A stretch of 64,000 bases of DNA, from assembly GCF_031143425.1 (NCBI RefSeq), contig NW_027150023.1:86001-150000 (forward strand), given 5' to 3'. The notes under the pieces were generated by a model that was given only the letters and a program-made list of their open reading frames with translations, did no database searches and was not told the origin of the DNA. This document shows, one piece after another, positions 32,887 to 47,352 of this stretch. The stretch's first letter is position 1. Every line of letters starts with the position of its first letter. The position numbers and the translations under genes were made by a program. This DNA comes from Pleurodeles waltl. Its lineage: Eukaryota > Chordata > Amphibia > Caudata > Salamandridae.

Positions 32887-32969
32887 GGAGCTGTAGCTCA
32901 GTTGGTTGGGTGACTGCCTTTGGTGGAGCAAGCTACCCTTGGACAGGGGTTCGAATCCAGCCAGTGCCC
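32887..32969 (+). tRNA. tRNA-like Pol III element, unit 12
   Basis: Unit 1 sequence. Confidence 0.45.
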
Positions 32970-35416
32970 AGAAACCACATTTAGCTAGAAAATACCAAGA
33001 TATTTTTGTTTATTTAGAAATATTTTTTTTACTTCAAAAAATGCAGCAACAATTGGAGTAACTATGTTTTTTTGTATTAGAGCCCCAAATTTACAAATTT
33101 TGTCCCTCCTGACCCACCCCCTCCCTCCTTTTGCTCAAGTAGGTAAAATAGGAGCAGCGCCTTATTTTCAATGATCAATGTGTTGATGTTTTCTTCAATT
33201 TGGTGTTTTGGAGAAGAGTAATATGGGCGATGGGGGAGCATAACTAAGATCTATTATCTGAGGGGGATGCCATCCAGGTAATAAAATAGGTTGAATGGTG
33301 TTGATTTTTCATTTTGGTGTGAGCCAAGCTCTGCCATTGGGTGGATGATGCTTGCCAAGTTGCCTAGGCATAAAGGCAGAGTATGAGAGCTTGCTACTGA
33401 AATGCTGGGTAAAGCTGTGTGCAGGTGAAAGAGCCTTTATTAGCTGCATTGAGAAGGTAGCATGTTGTATTTTTGAAGTGCTAAAAAAGGATAAAGTCAG
33501 GCCTTTGGCTGACTATTTCTTGAAGATGCATGATGCAAGAAGTGTGAGTATGGAGCAGCTGGCCTGTCGTGACCTAGCCCACTCTGGCATGCTGTACTAG
33601 GCCATGCCGTAGGACTGGGACCACCGGGATTGGGATTTTAAACACCCCAGTCTGGGACTGGGACTGGGACTGGGACTGGGACTGCGACTGCGACTGGGAT
33701 TTTAAACAACCCAGTCTTAGTCTGCAGCCTTTACAGTCAGCCCACGAACGCCCACGAACGCCCTTGTTCTGTATAGTGGATTACTGCAGGTAATTCGGGA
33801 CCCTGCTAAATGAGGGTGGGGCACTTATCTGAAGGCTATTCGAGCGGAAGAATCCTTAGCCTAGGACAGTTTGGCAATTTAAGAAGTCTGCTGAATACCA
33901 TATGTTGAAGGACGTATCACGCGGAAGCCAGCTAATGGCTCAGACCGAAGTAAGCATGGGAGGACTTTATTTGCATAGGACAGCCCCTTTCTCATTCCTA
34001 ATATTATGCTGCAGTTGCTATGTAGCAGTACTAGGGGGCAGCTGTATGAACATAAAGCCACAGCGAGGCTTTAAAACTGTTTTTGTGGTGGGGGGTGGAT
34101 TTGGAAGGAAAACAGCAAGATAAAAGTGTGAAAACATAGAGCAAGTGAGTGTGTCATCTGTCTCTTTGAAGAGACATGTGAAAGAAGAACAGCAGATCCA
34201 CAGACCTCAGGTGGGAGAAGCATGGAAGAATATTCACCCCAAAATGAATACACTTACGCCTTCTCAAAGCTTCCATGTGTGATCTGATGCTTTGCAGGTT
34301 GAAGGATTTGCCATTTCTGGTTTATAAATGTGCACAGTTGGAAAGAGCCTATTCCTAGAATGTTAGAAGCACACTCTTTAGAAGTGTCCTTACAGCCAAA
34401 ATGTCAGGTACTCCTTTGGGGTTATGAGGCCTAGAAAAACATCCCAGGGGATCTTATAACATGTCCAGCAACAGGGCAACGAAATCATGGGGAGACCATC
34501 CCCCCAAGAATACTACTGCATGTTCTTTGTTTCCCCTCTCTATACCATAGCCACAGTAGGCCTCTTTCAAGCACCCTATTGCTTTGGTAATAGAAAGTGC
34601 CACAAAACTGATCCCCAGCCCTTGTCTCACCCATTGCCCCTAACCTTTAGGGGTACCCCTGCCCCCCAAGGAAAGGAGCAATAAACAGGACACCCCCCCC
34701 CAAAAAAAAAAAACGCAGTCTGCACCATTCTGTGCCTCCTAGCACCACTTTAATAATGCACCGACACCCCTTTTAACACTGCTCCCCCAAATTTGACTGC
34801 CTCTTCTCCCCAAGAGAGGGGGCAGGGGGACTAACCTTTAGGGGTACCACTGCCCCCCAAGGAAAGGCACAATAAACAAGAGTGTGGGAGGGAACCCCAC
34901 CCCCCCAAAAAAACGAAGTCTGCACCATTCGGTGCCTCCTAGCACCCCTTTAATAATGCACCGACACCTCTTTTAACACTGCTCCCCCACATTTGTCTGC
35001 CCCTTCACCCCAAGAGAGGGGGCAGGGGGACATAAAAATGATGGGGATTGCCACCAAAACCCCCCTCCTTTGTAATTCCCCCATTTGTGTCCAAGGGGTT
35101 GGGCTCTGCTTGCCACCTATTGGCTCTGCTCCACTCTCTCTTACTCACACTCCGGCCCTGTGGCCTAGACTCTTCCACCACCTTCTCCTGAATCCCTGGC
35201 CCTGTCTTTCCTCTGTGACCACCACCCACTCTTGCTCTCTGCCCTTTCTCCATCTATGTCCCCCTTTCTTCTCTAAGTCCAACCAACCACCCCTGCTAGC
35301 CTCCGCCATCTGCACCTCTCTCAGCCTGCCCCCTATCTCTCCTCACTCACCACCTGTGCTCCTTCTATTCCTGCCCTCTGACTCAGCCTGGACCTATCCT
35401 TGCTCTCTCTGCGCCT

Positions 35417-35451
<35 letters not shown>

Positions 35452-35573
35452 AACTGCTCTGCAATCCACCATTCACATGTCGACTCATGCTCTATCCACG
35501 CACACACAGCCATTGTACTTACCAATTTAGCAGCCATCTCTGACTTACCTCTGCTTTGCCGCCATCAGTCACC

Positions 35574-35647
35574 TGGTGCCGAGCCCGGGATTCGAACCCT
35601 GGTTGTCTGGTTGGAAGGCGGGAACTTACCCACTGGACCACAGTGGA
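35574..35647 (-). pseudogene. tRNA-Gly(UCC)-like element, unit 13
   Basis: Unit 1 sequence. Confidence 0.5.
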
Positions 35648-35780
35648 TTCCATATCTCTAGCTTGTCAAATCGTCCCTATATCATGGCTGTGAAGTGCCC
35701 TGTGTAGTAGAAGCCAGGAGCAGTGACATCAGGACCTTGATGTTGCTAATAGTGTCTCTTGCACAGTAAAAAGCCATGAA

Positions 35781-35863
35781 GGAGCTGTAGCTCAGTTGGT
35801 TGGGTGACTGCCTTTGGTGGAGCAAGCTACCCTTGGACAGGGGTTCGAATCCAGCCAGTGCCC
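35781..35863 (+). tRNA. tRNA-like Pol III element, unit 13
   Basis: Unit 1 sequence. Confidence 0.45.
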
Positions 35864-38294
35864 AGAAACCACATTTAGCTAGAAAATACCAAGATATTTT
35901 TGTTTATTTAGAAATATTTTTTTTACTTCAAAAAATGCAGCAACAATTGGAGTAACTATGTTTTTTTGTATTAGAGCCCCAAATTTACAAATTTTGTCCC
36001 TCCTGACCCACCCCCTCCCTCCTTTTGCTCAAGTAGGTAAAATAGGAGCAGCGCCTTATTTTCAATGATCAATGTGTTGATGTTTTCTTCAATTTGGTGT
36101 TTTGGAGAAGAGTAATATGGGCGATGGGGGAGCATAACTAAGATCTATTATCTGAGGGGGATGCCATCCAGGTAATAAAATAGGTTGAATGGTGTTGATT
36201 TTTCATTTTGGTGTGAGCCAAGCTCTGCCATTGGGTGGATGATGCTTGCCAAGTTGCCTAGGCATAAAGGCAGAGTATGAGAGCTTGCTACTGAAATGCT
36301 GGGTAAAGCTGTGTGCAGGTGAAAGAGCCTTTATTAGCTGCATTGAGAAGGTAGCATGTTGTATTTTTGAAGTGCTAAAAAAGGATAAAGTCAGGCCTTT
36401 GGCTGACTATTTCTTGAAGATGCATGATGCAAGAAGTGTGAGTATGGAGCAGCTGGCCTGTCGTGACCTAGCCCACTCTGGCATGCTGTACTAGGCCATG
36501 CCGTAGGACTGGGACCACCGGGATTGGGATTTTAAACACCCCAGTCTGGGACTGGGACTGGGACTGGGACTGGGACTGCGACTGGGATTTTAAACAACCC
36601 AGTCTTAGTCTGCAGCCTTTACAGTCAGCCCACGAACGCCCATGTTCTGTATAGTGGATTACTGCAGGTAATTCGGGACCCTGCTAAATGAGGGTGGGGC
36701 ACTTATCTGAAGGCTATTCGAGCGGAAGAATCCTTAGCCTAGGACAGTTTGGCAATTTAAGAAGTCTGCTGAATACCATATGTTGAAGGACGTATCACGC
36801 GGAAGCCAGCTAATGGCTCAGACCGAAGTAAGCATGGGAGGACTTTATTTGCATAGGACAGCCCCTTTCTCATTCCTAATATTATGCTGCAGTTGCTATG
36901 TAGCAGTACTAGGGGGCAGCTGTATGAACATAAAGCCACAGCGAGGCTTTAAAACTGTTTTTGTGGTGGGGGGTGGATTTGGAAGGAAAACAGCAAGATA
37001 AAAGTGTGAAAACATAGAGCAAGTGAGTGTGTCATCTGTCTCTTTGAAGAGACATGTGAAAGAAGAACAGCAGATCCACAGACCTCAGGTGGGAGAAGCA
37101 TGGAAGAATATTCACCCCAAAATGAATACACTTACGCCTTCTCAAAGCTTCCATGTGTGATCTGATGCTTTGCAGGTTGAAGGATTTGCCATTTCTGGTT
37201 TATAAATGTGCACAGTTGGAAAGAGCCTATTCCTAGAATGTTAGAAGCACACTCTTTAGAAGTGTCCTTACAGCCAAAATGTCAGGTACTCCTTTGGGGT
37301 TATGAGGCCTAGAAAAACATCCCAGGGGATCTTATAACATGTCCAGCAACAGGGCAACGAAATCATGGGGAGACCATCCCCCCAAGAATACTACTGCATG
37401 TTCTTTGTTTCCCCTCTCTATACCATAGCCACAGTAGGCCTCTTTCAAGCACCCTATTGCTTTGGTAATAGAAAGTGCCACAAAACTGATCCCCAGCCCT
37501 TGTCTCACCCATTGCCCCTAACCTTTAGGGGTACCCCTGCCCCCCAAGGAAAGGAGCAATAAACAGGACACCCCCCCCCAAAAAAAAAAAACGCAGTCTG
37601 CACCATTCTGTGCCTCCTAGCACCACTTTAATAATGCACCGACACCCCTTTTAACACTGCTCCCCCAAATTTGACTGCCTCTTCTCCCCAAGAGAGGGGG
37701 CAGGGGGACTAACCTTTAGGGGTACCACTGCCCCCCAAGGAAAGGCACAATAAACAAGAGTGTGGGAGGGAACCCCACCCCCCCAAAAAAACGAAGTCTG
37801 CACCATTCGGTGCCTCCTAGCACCCCTTTAATAATGCACCGACACCTCTTTTAACACTGCTCCCCCACATTTGTCTGCCCCTTCACCCCAAGAGAGGGGG
37901 CAGGGGGACATAAAAATGATGGGGATTGCCACCAAAACCCCCCTCCTTTGTAATTCCCCCATTTGTGTCCAAGGGGTTGGGCTCTGCTTGCCACCTATTG
38001 GCTCTGCTCCACTCTCTCTTACTCACACTCCGGCCCTGTGGCCTAGACTCTTCCACCACCTTCTCCTGAATCCCTGGCCCTGTCTTTCCTCTGTGACCAC
38101 CACCCACTCTTGCTCTCTGCCCTTTCTCCATCTATGTCCCCCTTTCTTCTCTAAGTCCAACCAACCACCCCTGCTAGCCTCCGCCATCTGCACCTCTCTC
38201 AGCCTGCCCCCTATCTCTCCTCACTCACCACCTGTGCTCCTTCTATTCCTGCCCTCTGACTCAGCCTGGACCTATCCTTGCTCTCTCTGCGCCT

Positions 38295-38333
<39 letters not shown>

Positions 38334-38455
38334 AACTGCTCTGCAATCCACCATTCACATGTCGACTCATGCTCTATCCACGCACACACAGCCATTGTAC
38401 TTTCCAATTTAGCAGCCATCTCTGACTTACCTCTGCTTTGCCGCCATCAGTCACC

Positions 38456-38529
38456 TGGTGCCGAGCCCGGGATTCGAACCCTGGTTGTCTGGTTGGAAGG
38501 CGGGAACTTACCCACTGGACCACAGTGGA
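38456..38529 (-). pseudogene. tRNA-Gly(UCC)-like element, unit 14
   Basis: Unit 1 sequence; T-marker at 38403 downstream. Confidence 0.5.
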
Positions 38530-38662
38530 TTCCATATCTCTAGCTTGTCAAATCGTCCCTATATCATGGCTGTGAAGTGCCCTGTGTAGTAGAAGCCAGG
38601 AGCAGTGACATCAGGACCTTGATGTTGCTAATAGTGTCTCTTGCACAGTAAAAAGCCATGAA

Positions 38663-38745
38663 GGAGCTGTAGCTCAGTTGGTTGGGTGACTGCCTTTGGT
38701 GGAGCAAGCTACCCTTGGACAGGGGTTCGAATCCAGCCAGTGCCC
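38663..38745 (+). tRNA. tRNA-like Pol III element, unit 14
   Basis: Unit 1 sequence. Confidence 0.45.
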
Positions 38746-41192
38746 AGAAACCACATTTAGCTAGAAAATACCAAGATATTTTTGTTTATTTAGAAATATT
38801 TTTTTTACTTCAAAAAATGCAGCAACAATTGGAGTAACTATGTTTTTTTGTATTAGAGCCCCAAATTTACAAATTTTGTCCCTCCTGACCCACCCCCTCC
38901 CTCCTTTTGCTCAAGTAGGTAAAATAGGAGCAGCGCCTTATTTTCAATGATCAATGTGTTGATGTTTTCTTCAATTTGGTGTTTTGGAGAAGAGTAATAT
39001 GGGCGATGGGGGAGCATAACTAAGATCTATTATCTGAGGGGGATGCCATCCAGGTAATAAAATAGGTTGAATGGTGTTGATTTTTCATTTTGGTGTGAGC
39101 CAAGCTCTGCCATTGGGTGGATGATGCTTGCCAAGTTGCCTAGGCATAAAGGCAGAGTATGAGAGCTTGCTACTGAAATGCTGGGTAAAGCTGTGTGCAG
39201 GTGAAAGAGCCTTTATTAGCTGCATTGAGAAGGTAGCATGTTGTATTTTTGAAGTGCTAAAAAAGGATAAAGTCAGGCCTTTGGCTGACTATTTCTTGAA
39301 GATGCATGATGCAAGAAGTGTGAGTATGGAGCAGCTGGCCTGTCGTGACCTAGCCCACTCTGGCATGCTGTACTAGGCCATGCCGTAGGACTGGGACCAC
39401 CGGGATTGGGATTTTAAACACCCCAGTCTGGGACTGGGACTGGGACTGGGACTGGGACTGCGACTGCGACTGGGATTTTAAACAACCCAGTCTTAGTCTG
39501 CAGCCTTTACAGTCAGCCCACGAACGCCCACGAACGCCCTTGTTCTGTATAGTGGATTACTGCAGGTAATTCGGGACCCTGCTAAATGAGGGTGGGGCAC
39601 TTATCTGAAGGCTATTCGAGCGGAAGAATCCTTAGCCTAGGACAGTTTGGCAATTTAAGAAGTCTGCTGAATACCATATGTTGAAGGACGTATCACGCGG
39701 AAGCCAGCTAATGGCTCAGACCGAAGTAAGCATGGGAGGACTTTATTTGCATAGGACAGCCCCTTTCTCATTCCTAATATTATGCTGCAGTTGCTATGTA
39801 GCAGTACTAGGGGGCAGCTGTATGAACATAAAGCCACAGCGAGGCTTTAAAACTGTTTTTGTGGTGGGGGGTGGATTTGGAAGGAAAACAGCAAGATAAA
39901 AGTGTGAAAACATAGAGCAAGTGAGTGTGTCATCTGTCTCTTTGAAGAGACATGTGAAAGAAGAACAGCAGATCCACAGACCTCAGGTGGGAGAAGCATG
40001 GAAGAATATTCACCCCAAAATGAATACACTTACGCCTTCTCAAAGCTTCCATGTGTGATCTGATGCTTTGCAGGTTGAAGGATTTGCCATTTCTGGTTTA
40101 TAAATGTGCACAGTTGGAAAGAGCCTATTCCTAGAATGTTAGAAGCACACTCTTTAGAAGTGTCCTTACAGCCAAAATGTCAGGTACTCCTTTGGGGTTA
40201 TGAGGCCTAGAAAAACATCCCAGGGGATCTTATAACATGTCCAGCAACAGGGCAACGAAATCATGGGGAGACCATCCCCCCAAGAATACTACTGCATGTT
40301 CTTTGTTTCCCCTCTCTATACCATAGCCACAGTAGGCCTCTTTCAAGCACCCTATTGCTTTGGTAATAGAAAGTGCCACAAAACTGATCCCCAGCCCTTG
40401 TCTCACCCATTGCCCCTAACCTTTAGGGGTACCCCTGCCCCCCAAGGAAAGGAGCAATAAACAGGACACCCCCCCCCAAAAAAAAAAAACGCAGTCTGCA
40501 CCATTCTGTGCCTCCTAGCACCACTTTAATAATGCACCGACACCCCTTTTAACACTGCTCCCCCAAATTTGACTGCCTCTTCTCCCCAAGAGAGGGGGCA
40601 GGGGGACTAACCTTTAGGGGTACCACTGCCCCCCAAGGAAAGGCACAATAAACAAGAGTGTGGGAGGGAACCCCACCCCCCCAAAAAAACGAAGTCTGCA
40701 CCATTCGGTGCCTCCTAGCACCCCTTTAATAATGCACCGACACCTCTTTTAACACTGCTCCCCCACATTTGTCTGCCCCTTCACCCCAAGAGAGGGGGCA
40801 GGGGGACATAAAAATGATGGGGATTGCCACCAAAACCCCCCTCCTTTGTAATTCCCCCATTTGTGTCCAAGGGGTTGGGCTCTGCTTGCCACCTATTGGC
40901 TCTGCTCCACTCTCTCTTACTCACACTCCGGCCCTGTGGCCTAGACTCTTCCACCACCTTCTCCTGAATCCCTGGCCCTGTCTTTCCTCTGTGACCACCA
41001 CCCACTCTTGCTCTCTGCCCTTTCTCCATCTATGTCCCCCTTTCTTCTCTAAGTCCAACCAACCACCCCTGCTAGCCTCCGCCATCTGCACCTCTCTCAG
41101 CCTGCCCCCTATCTCTCCTCACTCACCACCTGTGCTCCTTCTATTCCTGCCCTCTGACTCAGCCTGGACCTATCCTTGCTCTCTCTGCGCCT

Positions 41193-41227
<35 letters not shown>

Positions 41228-41349
41228 AACTGCTCTGCAATCCACCATTCACATGTCGACTCATGCTCTATCCACGCACACACAGCCATTGTACTTACCA
41301 ATTTAGCAGCCATCTCTGACTTACCTCTGCTTTGCCGCCATCAGTCACC

Positions 41350-41423
41350 TGGTGCCGAGCCCGGGATTCGAACCCTGGTTGTCTGGTTGGAAGGCGGGAA
41401 CTTACCCACTGGACCACAGTGGA
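41350..41423 (-). pseudogene. tRNA-Gly(UCC)-like element, unit 15
   Basis: Unit 1 sequence. Confidence 0.5.
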
Positions 41424-41556
41424 TTCCATATCTCTAGCTTGTCAAATCGTCCCTATATCATGGCTGTGAAGTGCCCTGTGTAGTAGAAGCCAGGAGCAGT
41501 GACATCAGGACCTTGATGTTGCTAATAGTGTCTCTTGCACAGTAAAAAGCCATGAA

Positions 41557-41639
41557 GGAGCTGTAGCTCAGTTGGTTGGGTGACTGCCTTTGGTGGAGCA
41601 AGCTACCCTTGGACAGGGGTTCGAATCCAGCCAGTGCCC
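41557..41639 (+). tRNA. tRNA-like Pol III element, unit 15
   Basis: Unit 1 sequence. Confidence 0.45.
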
Positions 41640-44086
41640 AGAAACCACATTTAGCTAGAAAATACCAAGATATTTTTGTTTATTTAGAAATATTTTTTTT
41701 ACTTCAAAAAATGCAGCAACAATTGGAGTAACTATGTTTTTTTGTATTAGAGCCCCAAATTTACAAATTTTGTCCCTCCTGACCCACCCCCTCCCTCCTT
41801 TTGCTCAAGTAGGTAAAATAGGAGCAGCGCCTTATTTTCAATGATCAATGTGTTGATGTTTTCTTCAATTTGGTGTTTTGGAGAAGAGTAATATGGGCGA
41901 TGGGGGAGCATAACTAAGATCTATTATCTGAGGGGGATGCCATCCAGGTAATAAAATAGGTTGAATGGTGTTGATTTTTCATTTTGGTGTGAGCCAAGCT
42001 CTGCCATTGGGTGGATGATGCTTGCCAAGTTGCCTAGGCATAAAGGCAGAGTATGAGAGCTTGCTACTGAAATGCTGGGTAAAGCTGTGTGCAGGTGAAA
42101 GAGCCTTTATTAGCTGCATTGAGAAGGTAGCATGTTGTATTTTTGAAGTGCTAAAAAAGGATAAAGTCAGGCCTTTGGCTGACTATTTCTTGAAGATGCA
42201 TGATGCAAGAAGTGTGAGTATGGAGCAGCTGGCCTGTCGTGACCTAGCCCACTCTGGCATGCTGTACTAGGCCATGCCGTAGGACTGGGACCACCGGGAT
42301 TGGGATTTTAAACACCCCAGTCTGGGACTGGGACTGGGACTGGGACTGGGACTGCGACTGCGACTGGGATTTTAAACAACCCAGTCTTAGTCTGCAGCCT
42401 TTACAGTCAGCCCACGAACGCCCACGAACGCCCTTGTTCTGTATAGTGGATTACTGCAGGTAATTCGGGACCCTGCTAAATGAGGGTGGGGCACTTATCT
42501 GAAGGCTATTCGAGCGGAAGAATCCTTAGCCTAGGACAGTTTGGCAATTTAAGAAGTCTGCTGAATACCATATGTTGAAGGACGTATCACGCGGAAGCCA
42601 GCTAATGGCTCAGACCGAAGTAAGCATGGGAGGACTTTATTTGCATAGGACAGCCCCTTTCTCATTCCTAATATTATGCTGCAGTTGCTATGTAGCAGTA
42701 CTAGGGGGCAGCTGTATGAACATAAAGCCACAGCGAGGCTTTAAAACTGTTTTTGTGGTGGGGGGTGGATTTGGAAGGAAAACAGCAAGATAAAAGTGTG
42801 AAAACATAGAGCAAGTGAGTGTGTCATCTGTCTCTTTGAAGAGACATGTGAAAGAAGAACAGCAGATCCACAGACCTCAGGTGGGAGAAGCATGGAAGAA
42901 TATTCACCCCAAAATGAATACACTTACGCCTTCTCAAAGCTTCCATGTGTGATCTGATGCTTTGCAGGTTGAAGGATTTGCCATTTCTGGTTTATAAATG
43001 TGCACAGTTGGAAAGAGCCTATTCCTAGAATGTTAGAAGCACACTCTTTAGAAGTGTCCTTACAGCCAAAATGTCAGGTACTCCTTTGGGGTTATGAGGC
43101 CTAGAAAAACATCCCAGGGGATCTTATAACATGTCCAGCAACAGGGCAACGAAATCATGGGGAGACCATCCCCCCAAGAATACTACTGCATGTTCTTTGT
43201 TTCCCCTCTCTATACCATAGCCACAGTAGGCCTCTTTCAAGCACCCTATTGCTTTGGTAATAGAAAGTGCCACAAAACTGATCCCCAGCCCTTGTCTCAC
43301 CCATTGCCCCTAACCTTTAGGGGTACCCCTGCCCCCCAAGGAAAGGAGCAATAAACAGGACACCCCCCCCCAAAAAAAAAAAACGCAGTCTGCACCATTC
43401 TGTGCCTCCTAGCACCACTTTAATAATGCACCGACACCCCTTTTAACACTGCTCCCCCAAATTTGACTGCCTCTTCTCCCCAAGAGAGGGGGCAGGGGGA
43501 CTAACCTTTAGGGGTACCACTGCCCCCCAAGGAAAGGCACAATAAACAAGAGTGTGGGAGGGAACCCCACCCCCCCAAAAAAACGAAGTCTGCACCATTC
43601 GGTGCCTCCTAGCACCCCTTTAATAATGCACCGACACCTCTTTTAACACTGCTCCCCCACATTTGTCTGCCCCTTCACCCCAAGAGAGGGGGCAGGGGGA
43701 CATAAAAATGATGGGGATTGCCACCAAAACCCCCCTCCTTTGTAATTCCCCCATTTGTGTCCAAGGGGTTGGGCTCTGCTTGCCACCTATTGGCTCTGCT
43801 CCACTCTCTCTTACTCACACTCCGGCCCTGTGGCCTAGACTCTTCCACCACCTTCTCCTGAATCCCTGGCCCTGTCTTTCCTCTGTGACCACCACCCACT
43901 CTTGCTCTCTGCCCTTTCTCCATCTATGTCCCCCTTTCTTCTCTAAGTCCAACCAACCACCCCTGCTAGCCTCCGCCATCTGCACCTCTCTCAGCCTGCC
44001 CCCTATCTCTCCTCACTCACCACCTGTGCTCCTTCTATTCCTGCCCTCTGACTCAGCCTGGACCTATCCTTGCTCTCTCTGCGCCT

Positions 44087-44125
<39 letters not shown>

Positions 44126-44247
44126 AACTGCTCTGCAATCCACCATTCACATGTCGACTCATGCTCTATCCACGCACACACAGCCATTGTACTTACCAAT
44201 TTAGCAGCCATCTCTGACTTACCTCTGCTTTGCCGCCATCAGTCACC

Positions 44248-44321
44248 TGGTGCCGAGCCCGGGATTCGAACCCTGGTTGTCTGGTTGGAAGGCGGGAACT
44301 TACCCACTGGACCACAGTGGA
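44248..44321 (-). pseudogene. tRNA-Gly(UCC)-like element, unit 16
   Basis: Unit 1 sequence. Confidence 0.5.
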
Positions 44322-44454
44322 TTCCATATCTCTAGCTTGTCAAATCGTCCCTATATCATGGCTGTGAAGTGCCCTGTGTAGTAGAAGCCAGGAGCAGTGA
44401 CATCAGGACCTTGATGTTGCTAATAGTGTCTCTTGCACAGTAAAAAGCCATGAA

Positions 44455-44537
44455 GGAGCTGTAGCTCAGTTGGTTGGGTGACTGCCTTTGGTGGAGCAAG
44501 CTACCCTTGGACAGGGGTTCGAATCCAGCCAGTGCCC
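44455..44537 (+). tRNA. tRNA-like Pol III element, unit 16
   Basis: Unit 1 sequence. Confidence 0.45.
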
Positions 44538-46984
44538 AGAAACCACATTTAGCTAGAAAATACCAAGATATTTTTGTTTATTTAGAAATATTTTTTTTAC
44601 TTCAAAAAATGCAGCAACAATTGGAGTAACTATGTTTTTTTGTATTAGAGCCCCAAATTTACAAATTTTGTCCCTCCTGACCCACCCCCTCCCTCCTTTT
44701 GCTCAAGTAGGTAAAATAGGAGCAGCGCCTTATTTTCAATGATCAATGTGTTGATGTTTTCTTCAATTTGGTGTTTTGGAGAAGAGTAATATGGGCGATG
44801 GGGGAGCATAACTAAGATCTATTATCTGAGGGGGATGCCATCCAGGTAATAAAATAGGTTGAATGGTGTTGATTTTTCATTTTGGTGTGAGCCAAGCTCT
44901 GCCATTGGGTGGATGATGCTTGCCAAGTTGCCTAGGCATAAAGGCAGAGTATGAGAGCTTGCTACTGAAATGCTGGGTAAAGCTGTGTGCAGGTGAAAGA
45001 GCCTTTATTAGCTGCATTGAGAAGGTAGCATGTTGTATTTTTGAAGTGCTAAAAAAGGATAAAGTCAGGCCTTTGGCTGACTATTTCTTGAAGATGCATG
45101 ATGCAAGAAGTGTGAGTATGGAGCAGCTGGCCTGTCGTGACCTAGCCCACTCTGGCATGCTGTACTAGGCCATGCCGTAGGACTGGGACCACCGGGATTG
45201 GGATTTTAAACACCCCAGTCTGGGACTGGGACTGGGACTGGGACTGGGACTGCGACTGCGACTGGGATTTTAAACAACCCAGTCTTAGTCTGCAGCCTTT
45301 ACAGTCAGCCCACGAACGCCCACGAACGCCCTTGTTCTGTATAGTGGATTACTGCAGGTAATTCGGGACCCTGCTAAATGAGGGTGGGGCACTTATCTGA
45401 AGGCTATTCGAGCGGAAGAATCCTTAGCCTAGGACAGTTTGGCAATTTAAGAAGTCTGCTGAATACCATATGTTGAAGGACGTATCACGCGGAAGCCAGC
45501 TAATGGCTCAGACCGAAGTAAGCATGGGAGGACTTTATTTGCATAGGACAGCCCCTTTCTCATTCCTAATATTATGCTGCAGTTGCTATGTAGCAGTACT
45601 AGGGGGCAGCTGTATGAACATAAAGCCACAGCGAGGCTTTAAAACTGTTTTTGTGGTGGGGGGTGGATTTGGAAGGAAAACAGCAAGATAAAAGTGTGAA
45701 AACATAGAGCAAGTGAGTGTGTCATCTGTCTCTTTGAAGAGACATGTGAAAGAAGAACAGCAGATCCACAGACCTCAGGTGGGAGAAGCATGGAAGAATA
45801 TTCACCCCAAAATGAATACACTTACGCCTTCTCAAAGCTTCCATGTGTGATCTGATGCTTTGCAGGTTGAAGGATTTGCCATTTCTGGTTTATAAATGTG
45901 CACAGTTGGAAAGAGCCTATTCCTAGAATGTTAGAAGCACACTCTTTAGAAGTGTCCTTACAGCCAAAATGTCAGGTACTCCTTTGGGGTTATGAGGCCT
46001 AGAAAAACATCCCAGGGGATCTTATAACATGTCCAGCAACAGGGCAACGAAATCATGGGGAGACCATCCCCCCAAGAATACTACTGCATGTTCTTTGTTT
46101 CCCCTCTCTATACCATAGCCACAGTAGGCCTCTTTCAAGCACCCTATTGCTTTGGTAATAGAAAGTGCCACAAAACTGATCCCCAGCCCTTGTCTCACCC
46201 ATTGCCCCTAACCTTTAGGGGTACCCCTGCCCCCCAAGGAAAGGAGCAATAAACAGGACACCCCCCCCCAAAAAAAAAAAACGCAGTCTGCACCATTCTG
46301 TGCCTCCTAGCACCACTTTAATAATGCACCGACACCCCTTTTAACACTGCTCCCCCAAATTTGACTGCCTCTTCTCCCCAAGAGAGGGGGCAGGGGGACT
46401 AACCTTTAGGGGTACCACTGCCCCCCAAGGAAAGGCACAATAAACAAGAGTGTGGGAGGGAACCCCACCCCCCCAAAAAAACGAAGTCTGCACCATTCGG
46501 TGCCTCCTAGCACCCCTTTAATAATGCACCGACACCTCTTTTAACACTGCTCCCCCACATTTGTCTGCCCCTTCACCCCAAGAGAGGGGGCAGGGGGACA
46601 TAAAAATGATGGGGATTGCCACCAAAACCCCCCTCCTTTGTAATTCCCCCATTTGTGTCCAAGGGGTTGGGCTCTGCTTGCCACCTATTGGCTCTGCTCC
46701 ACTCTCTCTTACTCACACTCCGGCCCTGTGGCCTAGACTCTTCCACCACCTTCTCCTGAATCCCTGGCCCTGTCTTTCCTCTGTGACCACCACCCACTCT
46801 TGCTCTCTGCCCTTTCTCCATCTATGTCCCCCTTTCTTCTCTAAGTCCAACCAACCACCCCTGCTAGCCTCCGCCATCTGCACCTCTCTCAGCCTGCCCC
46901 CTATCTCTCCTCACTCACCACCTGTGCTCCTTCTATTCCTGCCCTCTGACTCAGCCTGGACCTATCCTTGCTCTCTCTGCGCCT

Positions 46985-47023
<39 letters not shown>

Positions 47024-47145
47024 AACTGCTCTGCAATCCACCATTCACATGTCGACTCATGCTCTATCCACGCACACACAGCCATTGTACTTACCAATTT
47101 AGCAGCCATCTCTGACTTACCTCTGCTTTGCCGCCATCAGTCACC

Positions 47146-47219
47146 TGGTGCCGAGCCCGGGATTCGAACCCTGGTTGTCTGGTTGGAAGGCGGGAACTTA
47201 CCCACTGGACCACAGTGGA
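47146..47219 (-). pseudogene. tRNA-Gly(UCC)-like element, unit 17
   Basis: Unit 1 sequence. Confidence 0.5.
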
Positions 47220-47352
47220 TTCCATATCTCTAGCTTGTCAAATCGTCCCTATATCATGGCTGTGAAGTGCCCTGTGTAGTAGAAGCCAGGAGCAGTGACA
47301 TCAGGACCTTGATGTTGCTAATAGTGTCTCTTGCACAGTAAAAAGCCATGAA

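Larger units (their letters stand above)
31731..34628 (+). repeat. Array unit 12 (2898 bp, T-marker)
   Basis: First unit with hexamers 5+2 (33654-33695). (CA)17 at 32522-32555, duplicated ACGAACGCCC. Carries the A-to-T marker at 32627 (ACTTTCC for ACTTACC), shared with units 14, 18 and 21. Confidence 0.95.
34629..37506 (+). repeat. Array unit 13 (2878 bp)
   Basis: (CA)15 at 35420-35449, hexamers 5+1 at 36548-36583, single ACGAACGCCC. This is the only 5+1 hexamer allele outside unit 2. Confidence 0.95.
37507..40404 (+). repeat. Array unit 14 (2898 bp, T-marker)
   Basis: (CA)17 at 38298-38331, hexamers 5+2 at 39430-39471, duplicated ACGAACGCCC, T-marker at 38403. Confidence 0.95.
40405..43298 (+). 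repeat. Array unit 15 (2894 bp)
   Basis: (CA)15 at 41196-41225, hexamers 5+2 at 42324-42365, duplicated ACGAACGCCC. Same allele set as unit 22. Confidence 0.95.
43299..46196 (+). repeat. Array unit 16 (2898 bp)
   Basis: (CA)17 at 44090-44123, hexamers 5+2 at 45222-45263, duplicated ACGAACGCCC. Confidence 0.95.
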